Shown: positions 1 to 10,479 of the stretch, in pieces | Layout of the letters: every line of letters begins with the position of its first letter | How positions within the stretch are numbered: the first letter of the stretch is position 1 | Assembly: GCA_037974665.1 (NCBI GenBank) | Contig: CM075765.1 | Location: 4,159,501-4,223,500 of the forward strand | Source: Ehretia macrophylla | Lineage: Eukaryota > Streptophyta > Magnoliopsida > Boraginales > Ehretiaceae | Reading direction: 5' to 3' | Length of the DNA stretch: 64,000 nucleotides | The notes under the pieces: model-generated | Told to the model about the DNA's origin: nothing | Database searches by the model: none | What the model saw: only the letters and a program-made list of their open reading frames with translations | Translations under genes and position numbers: made by a program

Positions 1-460
1 TGGAGAGCTGTTTCGTAAAGCCAGATCTTCAATTTTTTTAATGCTTTTACAACATTCCAAATGTGTAATATGCCAACTACATTGAGCACCAAAGAGATGA
101 CTTTTGCTCCCACTAACCTTTTGTACATGCAACATTCCCTTTTGTTTCAGATCAAGCCAAACCTTTTTGACTTTTACGTCGAAATAATCTCTCCAATTGC
201 AAGATGCTCGCCTTAGTGCATAAATGGTTATTTATAGCTTGCATGCCTTGGACTCAGCATTCCTTGATGTTGAACCCTTAGATTGTACCATATGCACATC
301 CTTCTCAACTTCCCATTGAGAAACACGGTTTTATATCCATCTGTGAAATCCACTAGTCATGCAGTGCTACTAAAGCAAGCTTGATCCAAATAGATTTGAG
401 CATTGCTACTTACGAGAGGATCTCATTATAATCAATGTCTTGCCATGGACGAGAAGCCCT
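1..460 (-). pseudogene. Copia reverse transcriptase remnant
   Basis: Translating the minus strand with several frameshifts gives the copia RT block 'KTVFLNGKL' (family: V-K-T-A-F-L-N-G-x-L), then a decayed stretch matching the region before the catalytic aspartates, then text resembling the block after them. Stops and frameshifts are frequent and the YVDD box is not readable. It follows the integrase remnant at 1271-1760 in the expected copia order and runs off the window edge. The family is inferred from these short blocks plus order, so the exact limits are approximate. Confidence 0.6.
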
Positions 461-1270
461 CGGTAACTAGACGCGCCTTGTATATTTCAACCTTGCCGTC
501 TACTCTATTCTTTCATGTTTGAACAGACACTTATACCTTGTGGCAATGAGCCCTGAGTGGGTCAACCAATGTCCAACGTTGCTGACCCTTGTGAAATTCA
601 TTTGGATCTCATGGCCTAAAGCCACTATTCACAATCAAATACTACATCACCTCTGAGAATGTAGTTGGTCATACGTTACCTTGACTGACCTCTATAATAT
701 CGCCATCCTAGATCAGGTACTCTCAGAACTTATCAAATTTGCGAGTGATTCTCTCAGATCTTCTCAGCGGTGTTTGTACAAGTATGTCAGTGTTGCCTTT
801 AGGTTCCTTTGTCTGACTGATTTGTTGCGGACCCTTGATCATATTAAGTTCCACTTTTTCTCCCACTATGCCCTTCTTCTAAGAACTCTTTCTTTAAGAC
901 CTAGGCATATCTGACCAATGAACACTTTCTGGTCAAATGTATGGTAGAAATAATATCCCCTAGTCTCTTTAGGATATTACAAATCTACACTATCAGACCT
1001 TGCTTCCATTTTCTTTGTCTTATGTTTCTTAACGTGGCGTTGCAACCCCAAATCCTGAGGTAGTCAAGACTTGGTCTGCAACCCTTCCATATCTCATATG
1101 GTGTACTCGAAACTGATTTGGAAAGAACTTTATTCGATTGATATGTAGCTAATTTCATGGCACACCCTAGGAAGATTAGTGAAACCCATCATGGACTTGT
1201 CCTTGTCTAACAAAGTGTTATTCCTTCTCTTGGACACACCAATGTACTGCGGTGCTCCAGGAATAGTCCA

Positions 1271-1760
1271 TTACGAGAAAATATCATTCCCTCTGAGATA
1301 ACTTAAAAACTCGTTGCTCAAGTATTCACCACCTCGATCTGATCGAAGTGTCTTAATACTCTTGCTTGTTTGTCTCTCTACTTCATTCTTGAAGCACTTG
1401 AATGCTTCGAAGGCTACTAACTTGTGTTTCAACAAGAACACATACGTATACCTTGATAAGTCACTTGTGAAAGTGATGAAGTAGGTGAAACCTTCTCCAA
1501 TCTGTACTCGAAGTGGTCCACATATATTTGTATGTACTAATTCTAACAATTCTGTAGCTCGTGCGCCTCTCCTGAGAAAGGTGCCTTGGTCATTTTACCC
1601 TTGAGACATGATTCGCAGGTTGGATAAGACTCAGGACTATAGTCTCCAAGGAATCCCTCCTTGGCCAACTGTTCGAGGCTTTCTCATTGATATGACCGAG
1701 CCTACAATGCTATAGATAGGATTTATTCACTATGTTATCTCTGGGCCTTCATATGGTCAC
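1271..1760 (-). pseudogene. Copia GAG_pre-integrase and integrase N-terminal part
   Basis: The minus strand first shows the GAG_pre-integrase block 'HCRLGHINEK' near 1700 (the preceding Trp codon is now TAG). Next is a zinc-finger-like 'CESCLKGKMTKAPF' near 1610, then the integrase core start 'ELVHTNICGPL' with a downstream 'LRSDRGGEYLSNEF', which contains the second catalytic Asp of the DDE triad. The Asp of the usual H-T-D block has become Asn (HTN), so the first catalytic position is lost. The frame closes at 1271. Family assignment is firm; the copy cannot encode active integrase. Confidence 0.82.
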
Positions 1761-1934
1761 GTGTTTGATTTAAAGCACACATATGAACACCATGTTCTGC
1801 CTATTTGGTACTACTTGGAGACATAACCTCTACATCCAATGTAAATGGTTCTCCTTAGTTCCAAATTTCTACTCTTTTGTAGTCCTATTAAGAAAGCTTA
1901 CTGGTATCCAATACCCTTAGAGTAGAATTATAAA

Positions 1935-2135
1935 TCAAAAGTTAGGTTTTACTGAACTAATCCCAAAACCTAAAGAATCACCATGCTTCCTATGCGCGAC
2001 CAATGCAAGACACCTCTTGCATACCCCTTTACGTATTTCATATGTAACGGTCTTCCTTTTTGGTATTTGGAAGCTAATAGCCTTGTTCTCGTTCTTATAT
2101 AGCACTAAATAGATATCCCTTGATCTTATCATCAT
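1935..2135 (-). pseudogene. Possible copia protease-region remnant
   Basis: A 66-codon open stretch on the minus strand lies between the gag remnant and the GAG_pre-integrase block, where the copia aspartic protease is expected. I do not see an intact D-S/T-G motif. The placement is positional only and the ORF could be chance. Confidence 0.3.
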
Positions 2136-2439
2136 GCTGTAAAGTGAATCTTTCCCTTTTCTTCTCCCAGAAGACTTGTCGTATCTCTTGGCCTAAAAGA
2201 ATCTTCCACTAGCATAATGGGTTCATTCTCTGTCATCGAGTTTGCAATGAGCTCGATCAAATTGAGTAAACAAAACTCAATGTTTAACCTTGTTCATGTG
2301 AAAAATTACCTCGAACAGAGAGAAAACTTCGGGTAACGACTATGGGATCAAACCCAAAAGGTGTTCTCCTCAATGTAACTAATCATGGGAATATGATCTC
2401 CAATAAAAGAAGCCTTAGTCATTTGTACCCAGACAAGGA

Positions 2440-2720
2440 CTTCGATATCTAATATCTGACCGTCCAATGTCCAACACCATTCAACTCCTTGTGGTATTCA
2501 TGGATCAATCTTAAGGATTAAATGTTCATGCTGCTTCTGAAGTTCAAAGCTCATGGATCTAAGCATTACACACCTCACTAGAGTGGTACTAACCTTGCAC
2601 TTCTCATAGGTTGCAATCTCATTCCTACTTGCAGCCTCAACAAGGTCAACAAGACATTTCCATGAGATATCATGAATTTGGCGAGCAATACTTGTGAAAC
2701 ACTTTTCACAAAATTATGAT
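2440..2720 (-). pseudogene. Copia gag remnant (UBN2-like)
   Basis: The minus strand contains a block readable as 'MLRSMSFELQKQHEHL', which resembles the conserved copia Gag segment (M-L-x-S-M-S-x-E-L-Q-x-Q-H-E) of the UBN2/gag family, followed by an 'HEYHKELNGV' segment. No CCHC knuckle was recognised. It lies upstream (to the right) of the GAG_pre-integrase block, as expected for copia. Frameshifts and stops are present. Confidence 0.55.
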
Positions 2721-2859
2721 ATTTATCATCTTATGTGATATCGGTCAGGTTGTTGGTATCTCATACCATGCAGTGTTAATGTATTTGTCATTTGATTTAG
2801 TGATCTGAAATGTACAAGATAAATAAAGTAAATCTAGCATCTTGTTAGTTTTAATCTCC

Positions 2860-3350
2860 AAAAGGTCTGGACTTTGACCTATTGGTCTCCCACTATTTTT
2901 CGGCACTCACACCACCCTCATGGTGTGTTCGTGAGCCTCTCCAGGTCTTAAGGTGGGGTTAGGACCCATTCTCGCTTACACATACCCCCTTAAGAAGTAG
3001 GGACCAGGCATGCATACCAGAATTGTAGGTAATCTTAACCAGTTGCATCTCCATAAAACTCCTAACTTATTTAGCCCTTCAAGCCGCGTAGACCCCTAGG
3101 AGTAGGGACCATCTACCGTTTGAGTATAAGTCAACCATCAACAGTGGATATGATTGGTGAGCGTGTCTCACATGCCAACCCTTGGGAGGCAGGGTCAAGC
3201 GACATCCATCCACACCCCTTCGCACATACCACCTTGAGTAGGAGTCATCAAGCAACCATGAAGTTAGGACCCCCTAGGAGGCAGGGTCGAGTCGTTCACC
3301 TCATAGTTAAATGATCACCACCTACTATGATGGAAGGGCTACGATTATAC
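2860..3350 (-). other. Copia leader/non-coding segment with diffuse repeats
   Basis: No credible ORF. The plus strand contains several imperfect copies of a short phrase around 'GTAGGGACC' or 'GGCAGGGTC', near 2998, 3100, 3190 and 3280, spaced roughly 90-100 bases apart. This suggests decayed tandem repeats in the untranslated leader of the copia element. Confidence 0.4.
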
Positions 3351-4030
3351 TGTGACACCTGAGATCTTATCCGTACCTCTATTTACTGTGCATCCACTAT
3401 TTGTGCATTTCTATTTGTGCATTTCTACTGTGCAACTACTTGTTATTCTTTGGCTACTATTCATCACAATTTTCAACTGTTTATTTTCTTCGCATTAGCA
3501 ATTTTTTTAAATCAAATTAATTATTTTAGGAATGAGAAAATTGTGTTTTTGAGCGATTTGTGTTAGGAGCCTTCATTTGGAAAATATTTTTAGTGGTTCA
3601 ATAAATAGTGTTACGTAGCTAAATTTTATATTTGAGTCAGCTATCATATTAACGAACATTTAGACTCGTTTTTAAGCCAACTGGACTCATTTTAGTAGAC
3701 AATAAACACAACTAACTTAACACCACTCACATATATACTCAACATACTACACTAAGCTCATAACACACTAAAAAAATAAAAATAAAAGCTGAAAAGGCAG
3801 CATCAAACCCGACAACCTTCTTGGGCAAGAAGAAGAAATTTTTCTCGTCAATTGTTCAATCCAAGCCCTCCCAAGCGAGGTTCAAGCCCTTCCACAAGTG
3901 TTCTAGCATTTCCTTAGCTCCTATGCACGATTGGTGAGGGATTTCATACTTGGTTTTGCATTTTAAAAATGTTGCTCATTTCTTGGATTTGGTTGTAAAT
4001 GTTATTTTATGCTCAAATATGTTGATGTAT

Positions 4031-4041
4031 GTTATATATAA
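4031..4041 (+). promoter_or_regulatory. TATA box in 5' LTR of A
   Basis: 'GTTATATATAAG' lies about 680 bases into the LTR. The corresponding place in element E reads TGTATATAAGT (45912-45922 and 53477-53487), so the TATA is conserved between families. In the 3' LTR of A the same place reads GTATACAAG and looks mutated. Confidence 0.55.
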
Positions 4042-5252
4042 GTAGTAGAGACCACATTTATGCTATTGTTTCATAATTTAAATGGTTGAATTCGTTTGTT
4101 GATCGTATGGTATGAATTGTGATGAATTTTCTAGAGTTTGAGGAAATGAACCTTTTAGCTTGATTCAATGATCCAAATAGATGCTTTAGTTGCTAATGAG
4201 GGTAGTGTAATGACCCTGTAAGGTATAATTGCTCGTAACCTAACAAAAACACGAATTAGGCGACCTTTCAAAAGGGGTTTTGGGGCTATCGCAATTCTGG
4301 GCTAAGTTGGCCTTCACAATTGGTATACCTAGGCTATATGGGTTCTAAATAAGCCTTGCTAACACTTGATTGAGTCCTGGTTGAGGTACGTGTAATACAA
4401 AGTCATAAGGGAAAAATTGTGACTTTTGTGCTAAAAGCAGGTAATTGGGTAACTTTGAGGGTCCTAAGGGTGCCATATGGGTTAATTAGAAGTATGGAAT
4501 AGGTCGTTTACTAATCTAGAACCATAGCTTGAGTTTGGAAGGAAAATGGGTTGTGTTGCAAAGGGGTTAAAGTAGGAAATTGGTTGTCTCTCGCTTCTAT
4601 GATCTTGTAACTATTCCTTGGGTGTTAAAATGTGTTTCTAAGTCATTATTGAGCTTTTGGTAATATTCTATGTGAAATGTGTAAATGCCCCTTTGTAAAT
4701 TGTTTAGTTGTTATATGATAATGCTTCTATTCTATTCGTTTCGAGGACAACCTACTTTGTTGTTCCTCCTGTGTGTTATTGCTTCCATTGTTGCTATTGT
4801 ATTGCCATTGATAAAGTGCATTGCATAGTAGTTGTGTAACCATAGTGTCAGGGGCAGATGTATAGAATATCGGCTGGGCGGCATCAGGCTTGCCAATGGA
4901 TATTCGATCTCTATGCCCTAGTCGCTTACTCGCCTAGTCCAGAGATTGCCAGGGGTGTTAGGTCGTAGGTTTATCGGGGTACATCCGGAGTACACCCATT
5001 GAAGTGATTTGGGTTATGCCGGCACATTGATCGTGGTTCGTCGCTCGTGGTTCGTGATCGAAGATAAGAGAATTCTAGAGTGTTGGGGTTAAGTGTATTG
5101 TATCCTTTGATTTGTGTGGTCATTGGTTATTTCTATTGTCTTTTACTTGCTTTTATTACTTAATAGCTTTACCTATTGCATTGCACGCCCCGGGTAGACT
5201 TTATCCCTCACTGGGCAATTGTGGTTGCTCATACCTAACTAACATGTTTCAG

Positions 5253-5329
5253 GTAGTGCTGAGGTTGAACCCCAGCTAGATTTGGTTGAGGGTGAGGAGC
5301 AGGAGGTCCAAACTGATCAGTTGCCTTAG
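5253..5329 (+). other. Candidate spliced acidic C-terminal exon in 5' LTR of A
   Basis: A 77-base segment follows a good plant 3' splice site (branch-like CTAAC, then TGTTTCAG). In phase 2 it encodes 24 acidic residues beginning S-A-E-V-E-P-Q-L and ending E-V-Q-T-D-Q-L-P, then TAG. The same length, phase and C-terminal 'VQ-x-x-x-LP-stop' recur in several other LTRs here. The upstream exon is not identified, so translation is hypothetical. Confidence 0.4.
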
Positions 5330-5859
5330 TTGCAGTGTCTATTTGCTTGAGGTGGATTATGGTTCTTGTTGATATGTGAAGATCTTATTTGTTCTACATT
5401 ATGTTCTATTTTGTAGCCTAAGTGCTTATGTACATAATTGTGTAGTTGCAAGTTGAAAGCTGGATGATTGTAGTAGAAGACATGGAACTATGGCATGTAA
5501 TAACTTATATTTCTGCTTCTAGCTAGTTTGCATGCTTTGGTGTGAATGAACGGATGTATGGTTGTTTCTAATTTCTAAGAATGTTTAAATGTTATCATGG
5601 AGAGGTATGATAAGAAGTTTTGTAAAGAAGTTATATTGTGAATGCATGCTTGTATGTATTCAAACTGTTTGTATTTCTTAAGGCTCGGATGGCCTTAAAG
5701 CTATGATATTTAATTAGAAATGGAATTCTTGTTATGTTGTGGTTTTATTGAATGCTTAGAGGTTTTCAGAATGTCCACGGTACAAAGGAGACTATGTCCG
5801 TTTGTCGGGTCCAGACTTAACCTTTTAGCGTGGGGTTAGGTCGGGGCGTGACATTTAGG

Positions 5860-5871
5860 TGGTATCAGAGC
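5860..5871 (+). other. Primer binding site of element A (tRNA-iMet)
   Basis: TGGTATCAGAGC, the standard plant initiator-Met tRNA 3'-end complement, lies 6 bases after the LTR end. Confidence 0.95.
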
Positions 5872-6225
5872 TATTGAATGCATGAGCTGGGATAGGTTTG
5901 TCGGTCTGTGGGTAAAGGTCTATTATGTGATTGCGTGATTACATGAACTAATGACTCTTTGATTGACTGAGTGGAAATTGATTTGGTAAAGAACATGCTA
6001 GCATGGAAATGGGAATGTGAAAGGTCTTTTAAGAGTTATCGTACGAATATGGAAAGTCTAGAATGGAAAGTGATTGAGTGACTTATATGTATCTCTTGTA
6101 TATAAAATATTCATATGATCATATATATGTGACTTTATGTGGATTTATTTGAACTTCTTCTTATGTGCTTTACTTGTAAACTACATATATACCTGTCATA
6201 ACATTTTGCATTCTAGCTACTCGAG

Positions 6226-7192
6226 ATGGGGCCTTGTCGGCAGAACAGAAATCAGAATGTTGGAGAAGAAGTGGTTGACCAGCGGACAATTAATGCACAG
6301 TTGACCGCTGCTATAGGGCAGATTGCTCAAGTACTTCAGAGGGCAATGGTAGTAACTACCTTGAAAAATTTCTGCACCGTGGACCATCTAGTTTCTTTGG
6401 GGAGCCAGATGACATGCAGGCTAAGCAGTGGTTGAACAAAGTAGAGAAGATTCTTACAGGCCTCGAATACTCTGATGCGAGGCGGGTTACATGTGATGAA
6501 TTTTTGCTCAAGGGAGATGCCGAGCAGTGGTGGCACACTGTGAAATCCAGATGGGAGGCGGAGGCAGTACCATGGACTTGGGATGAGTTTGTTAGAGAAT
6601 TCTGCGAGAAGTACATTACTGAAACGGCTATTGAAAGACAAGAGCAAGAGTTCATTAATTTGAAATAGGGCAACATGACCGTTGATCAGTATCATGCTGC
6701 ATTCACTCGCTTGTCCCGCTATGTGCCCGCATTGGTGCAGCCAGAGAACAAGAGAATCCAGAGATTTGTTATGGGGTTGAGGCCCAATATGTCATTGAAT
6801 CTATCCACTCAAGACTATCATCCTATGTAACAACTGTCAGGATAGCTGCCATGTATGAGAAACACAAAGCAGACCTGTTTGGAGAACCAAGCCAACCGAG
6901 TAAACGGTTGTACCAGACTCAGAGTCAGGGATTTCAGAGGCAGATTATTTAAGTGGGTCAAAGTCAGCAGCTGAGGCAAACTCAAAGTTATACCGGGCCT
7001 ACTCAGACTCAGGCAGAGCCAGTACAGAGTCAGAATCAAGGTCAACCTCGTCATGCGGCAACACGATCACAGTAGGGTAGTTCAGCTACTTCTTCTTACA
7101 TAGCTCTTACGGGAGGCATTGTTGCAAGACGTCACCAGCAGTGCAGCTTCTGTCAACATCAGGGCTATACTGAGGAGAGCTGCTGGAGGAAA
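6226..7192 (+). pseudogene. Element A gag (broken)
   Basis: The frame opens at ATG 6226, 372 bases after the LTR. A frameshift near 6350-6415 is followed by the Retrotrans_gag domain ('QWLNKVEKIL', 'AEQWWHTVKSRWE', 'WDEFVREFCEKY'). After a TAG at 6666 come 'YVPALVQPE', a Gln/Ser-rich linker and a first CCHC-like knuckle near 7140 (C-S-F-C...C). Other stops are a TAA near 6951 and TAG near 7074; a frameshift lies near 6827. Gag would form the cytoplasmic virus-like particle. Compared with gag of E the stops fall at Gln codons. Confidence 0.85.
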
Positions 7193-8086
7193 TTGAACAG
7201 GTGTACAAGTTATAGGAGTGACCAGCACAGGGTTAAGGACTGCTTGAAATTCAAGAACACCAGAGGTCAGACATCTGGTCAGGGTACTCAGACCTGGGTA
7301 CCAGCCACCGCATCAGCACCACGGGGGCAGGCCCGAGTATTTGCTTTAGATGCAGAGGAGCTTCCGGATACGACGGCAGTTGTTGAAAGTACTTTTCTTC
7401 TCAATAATAAATCAGTTACAATTTTAATTGATTCCAAGGCTACACACTCATTTATCATACTTATATACGCTCAATCTTCTGCATTGAAAATTGATAAGTT
7501 GCCTTATAAGATTGAGATAGGTTCACATGTGGCTATTAAAATTTCCACTGAATTTGTGTGTAAATCCTGTGAATTGTGTATTGGGGGTCGAGTCTTTCCT
7601 GTTGATTTGATTATCTTGCCTTTTAAGGACTTTGAAATAATCCTGGGTATGGACTGGTTGAGTAAATATTATGCTTATCTAGATTGTAGAAGAAAAATTG
7701 TGAAGCTAGAAATGCCTAATCAACCCGTAATTGAGATTGTCGGTAGTCGTAAGTCTACGGGTACTGGTATAATTTCTTCTATTAAGGCAACTAAAATTCT
7801 GAGTAAAAGTTGTGATGCTTATTTGGCCTATTTGATTAATCAACCTATGGATAAGCTAAAACTTAATGAGGTTCCAATTGTGAGTGAGTTTTCGGGGGTT
7901 TTTCCTGAAGAGTTACCCGAGTTGCCACCTGATAGAGAAATAGAGTTTGTTATTGATATATTACCAGGGACTATACCTATCTCTAGAACTCCGTATAGAA
8001 TGGCTCCACCCGAATTGCAAGAATTGAAAGTTCAGTTGCAGGGTTTACTTGAGAAGGGATTTATTCAGCCGAGTTCTTGGCCTTAG
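7193..8086 (+). pseudogene. Element A second knuckle, protease and RT start
   Basis: The open 297-codon frame begins with a degenerate second zinc knuckle (C-T-S-Y...H...C), then the linker 'ARVFALDAEELPD', then the retropepsin core. The active-site triplet, D-S-G in element E, reads D-S-K here (LIDSKATHSF), so the protease should be inactive. 'FEIILGMDWL' and 'GVFPEELPELPP' follow, then the RT N-terminal block '[14 protein letters not shown]'. It ends at TAG 8084-8086, where E has Trp (P-W-G). Confidence 0.9.
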
Positions 8087-8800
8087 GGTGCACATATCTT
8101 ATTTGTTAAAAAGAAGGACAGATCTTTTCGCTTATGTATTGATTATCGGGGTCTCAGTCAGTTAACTGTTAAAAACAAATATCCATTGCCTTTAATTGAA
8201 GAGTTATTTGATCAGTTGCAAGGCGCCAGGGTATTTTCTAAATTCGATCTGAGGTAGGGTTATTATCAGTTGAGGATTAAGAAAGATGATGTACCTAAAA
8301 CTATTTTCAGAACTCGTTATGGTCATTATGAGTTTGTTGTTCTGTCGTTTGGTCTGACTAATGCTCCCGCTGCGTTCATGGATTTAATGCAAAGGGTATT
8401 CCATCCTTATCTGGACCAATTTGTTGTTATCTTTATTGTTGATATTCTCGTGTATTCTAAATATGAGGTGGAGCATGAACTGCATCTCAGGATTGTGTTG
8501 TAGACTCTTCAAGAACATCAGTTATTTGCAAAGTTCAGCAAATGTGAATTCTGGCTAAATCAAGTTGCTTTTCTCAGTCATATTATCTCACATGATGGTA
8601 TTTATGTTGATCCTGCGAAGATTGAGGTTGTATTAGCTTGGAAACGGCCTGAAACTGTTATAGAGATTTGTAGTTTTCTTGGCTTAGCAGGGTATTATCG
8701 AAGATTTATCAAGGACTTCTCTAAAATTGCCGGGCCTTTGACTCAGCTTACTCAGAAGAAAAAACTGTGTTTTCCTAGAATGATAAGTGTGAGGCTAGCT
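8087..8800 (+). pseudogene. Element A reverse transcriptase
   Basis: The RT blocks are present in order: '[11 protein letters not shown]', 'FSKFDLR*GYYQL' (stop at a Gln position), '[17 protein letters not shown]', the catalytic box, then '[17 protein letters not shown]'. The box reads F-I-V-D-I-L, where related copies have F-I-D-D-I-L, so the first of the paired catalytic aspartates (codon near 8438) is Val. Further stops lie near 8254 and 8501, and a frameshift lies near 8765. Not a functional enzyme. Confidence 0.9.
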
Positions 8801-8808
8801 TCCAGGAA

Positions 8809-9246
8809 TTGAAGAAGAGGTTAACTACAGCTCCTATTCTTGCTTTGCCTGAGAGTTATGATAATCTAGTGATTTACAATTATGCTTCTAAGGAGGGTCT
8901 GGGCTGTGTGTTGATGCAGAACGGAAAGGTTATTGCATATGTCTCAAGGAAATTGAAACCTTATGAACTTAACTATCCAACGCATGATCTTGAGCTCGCA
9001 ACTAATATCCTTGCATTAAAGAAATGGTGTCATTATCTCTGGGGCAACAAGTTTGAAATCTTCATAGATCATAAGAGCCTGAAATATCTGTTTTCACAAA
9101 ACGAGTTGAACATGAGGCAGAGACGTTGGCTGGAATTACTTGAGGACTACAACTGCAATATTAATTATCTTCTAGGTAAGGCTAATGTTGTTGCTGATGC
9201 TTTGAGCCAAAAGGCTATTGTTGCTAGCTTGATTATCAAAAATTAG
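8809..9246 (+). pseudogene. Element A RNase H
   Basis: Ty3 RNase H follows RT directly: '[10 protein letters not shown]', '[20 protein letters not shown]', '[15 protein letters not shown]', '[17 protein letters not shown]', '[12 protein letters not shown]'. The first catalytic Asp, in 'Y-S/N-D-A-S-K-E-G' of E and B, is Tyr here (Y-N-Y-A-S). The frame ends at a TAG where relatives have Trp (N-W-E-F). Confidence 0.9.
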
Positions 9247-9333
9247 GAATTCATAGAAGAACTATGCTTATGGAAGCCCAAAACCTCAAATTTTGGTTTT
9301 CAATTTGTAAGTTTACATATTCAATCTCTATTA

Positions 9334-10479
9334 TTGTCCAGGATTAGAGAAGCACAACAGACCGATCCTCATTTGTTGAAAATCTTAGAGAAACCTAAAG
9401 GGGGAGAATCAGATTTCAAATTGCATGATGATGGCATTCTCAAATTCAAAGGTAGAATTTGTATTCCTAATGAGCCAGCCTTAAAGAAAAAAATACTTGT
9501 AGAGGCTCACAGTTCTAGATATACTATCCATCCAGGCAGTACAAAGATGTACAGAGATTTGAAACAGAATTTCTGGTAGAATAATATGAAGAGAGAGATT
9601 GCTGACTATGTTGCTAGATGTCTTACATGTTAGAGAGTTAAAGCGGAGCATCAGAGACCTGCAGGGTTGTTATAGCCTTTGGCTATTCCAGAGTGGAAAT
9701 GGGACCACATTACTATGGATTTTGTGTCCGACTTGCTGAGGTATTCGAAGGGTAATGACTCAGTCTGGGTTGTTGTTGATAGACTGACTAAAACTTCTCA
9801 CTTTATTGCTACAAAGAAGACTGATTCTCTTGATAAACTAGCTGAGTTATATGTTGAGAATATTGTCAGACTTCATGGGATTCCAAGGAGTATTGTGTCA
9901 GATAGAGATCCCAAGTTCATATCTCAGTTATGGCAAAAGATCCAGAAAGCTTTGGGTACAACTTTGAGCTTCAGTACTTCTTATCACCCTCAGACGGACG
10001 GTCAATCTGAGAGAACTATCATAATCCTCGAAGATATGTTGCGAGCTTGTATTATGGACTTCGGTAAGAGTTGGGAGAGGTATTTGCCGCTTGCAAAGTT
10101 CTCCTATAACAATAGTTATCAAACTACTATTGGTATGGCACCGTATGAGGCACTATATGGGCGTAAATTCAGATCTCCTCTTTATAGGGATGAGGTTGGT
10201 GAGATGAAGACTATCGACCCTACTATTTTGCCTGAGATGAACAGAATGATTGATAATGTGCAAATTATTAAAAAGAGAATGCTTACAGCACAGAGCTGGT
10301 AAAAGAGCTATGTAGATAGACGTCGATGTGATTTGAAATTTGTCGTGGGTAATCGGATATTCCTGAAAATCTCTTCTCGTAAAGGTTTGATTCGGCACGA
10401 AAAAATGGGTAAACTCAGCCCGAGATATGTGAGATCGTTTGAAATAACTGAGACAGTTAGTGCAATGGCTTACAGATTA
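9334..10479 (+). pseudogene. Element A integrase (interrupted)
   Basis: The H2C2 region is damaged by stops near 9578, 9631 and 9674. The DDE core keeps Asp in 'WDHITMDFVSDL', Asp in 'IVSDRDPKF' and Glu in 'DGQSERT'. 'AKFSYNNSYQTTIGMAPYEA' follows. After a TAA at 10300 the frame continues as 'DLKFVVGNRIFLKISSRKGL' and stops at the insertion at 10480. The coding sense resumes at 13491. Confidence 0.9.

Larger units (their letters stand above)
1..3350 (-). mobile_element. Ty1/copia element, distal half (minus strand)
   Basis: Degenerate copia-type retrotransposon read on the minus strand; its other half is 16345-20545 and its 3' end lies left of the window. Going leftwards from the PBS at 18741 the order is leader, gag, GAG_pre-integrase, integrase, reverse transcriptase, which is the Ty1/copia order (integrase before RT). 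The two halves are separated by Ty3 element A, whose 5-bp duplication TATAC marks the insertion point. All reading frames are broken, so it is an old inactive copy. Confidence 0.85.
3351..5853 (+). repeat. 5' LTR of element A
   Basis: Starts TGTGACACC and ends GGGGCGTGACA, 2503 bp, matched along its length by 13821-16339. It holds a TATA box near 4031, a conserved GC-rich core (about 4850-5060), a TCCCTCACTGGGC motif near 5205, and the candidate acidic exon at 5253-5329. Confidence 0.95.
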
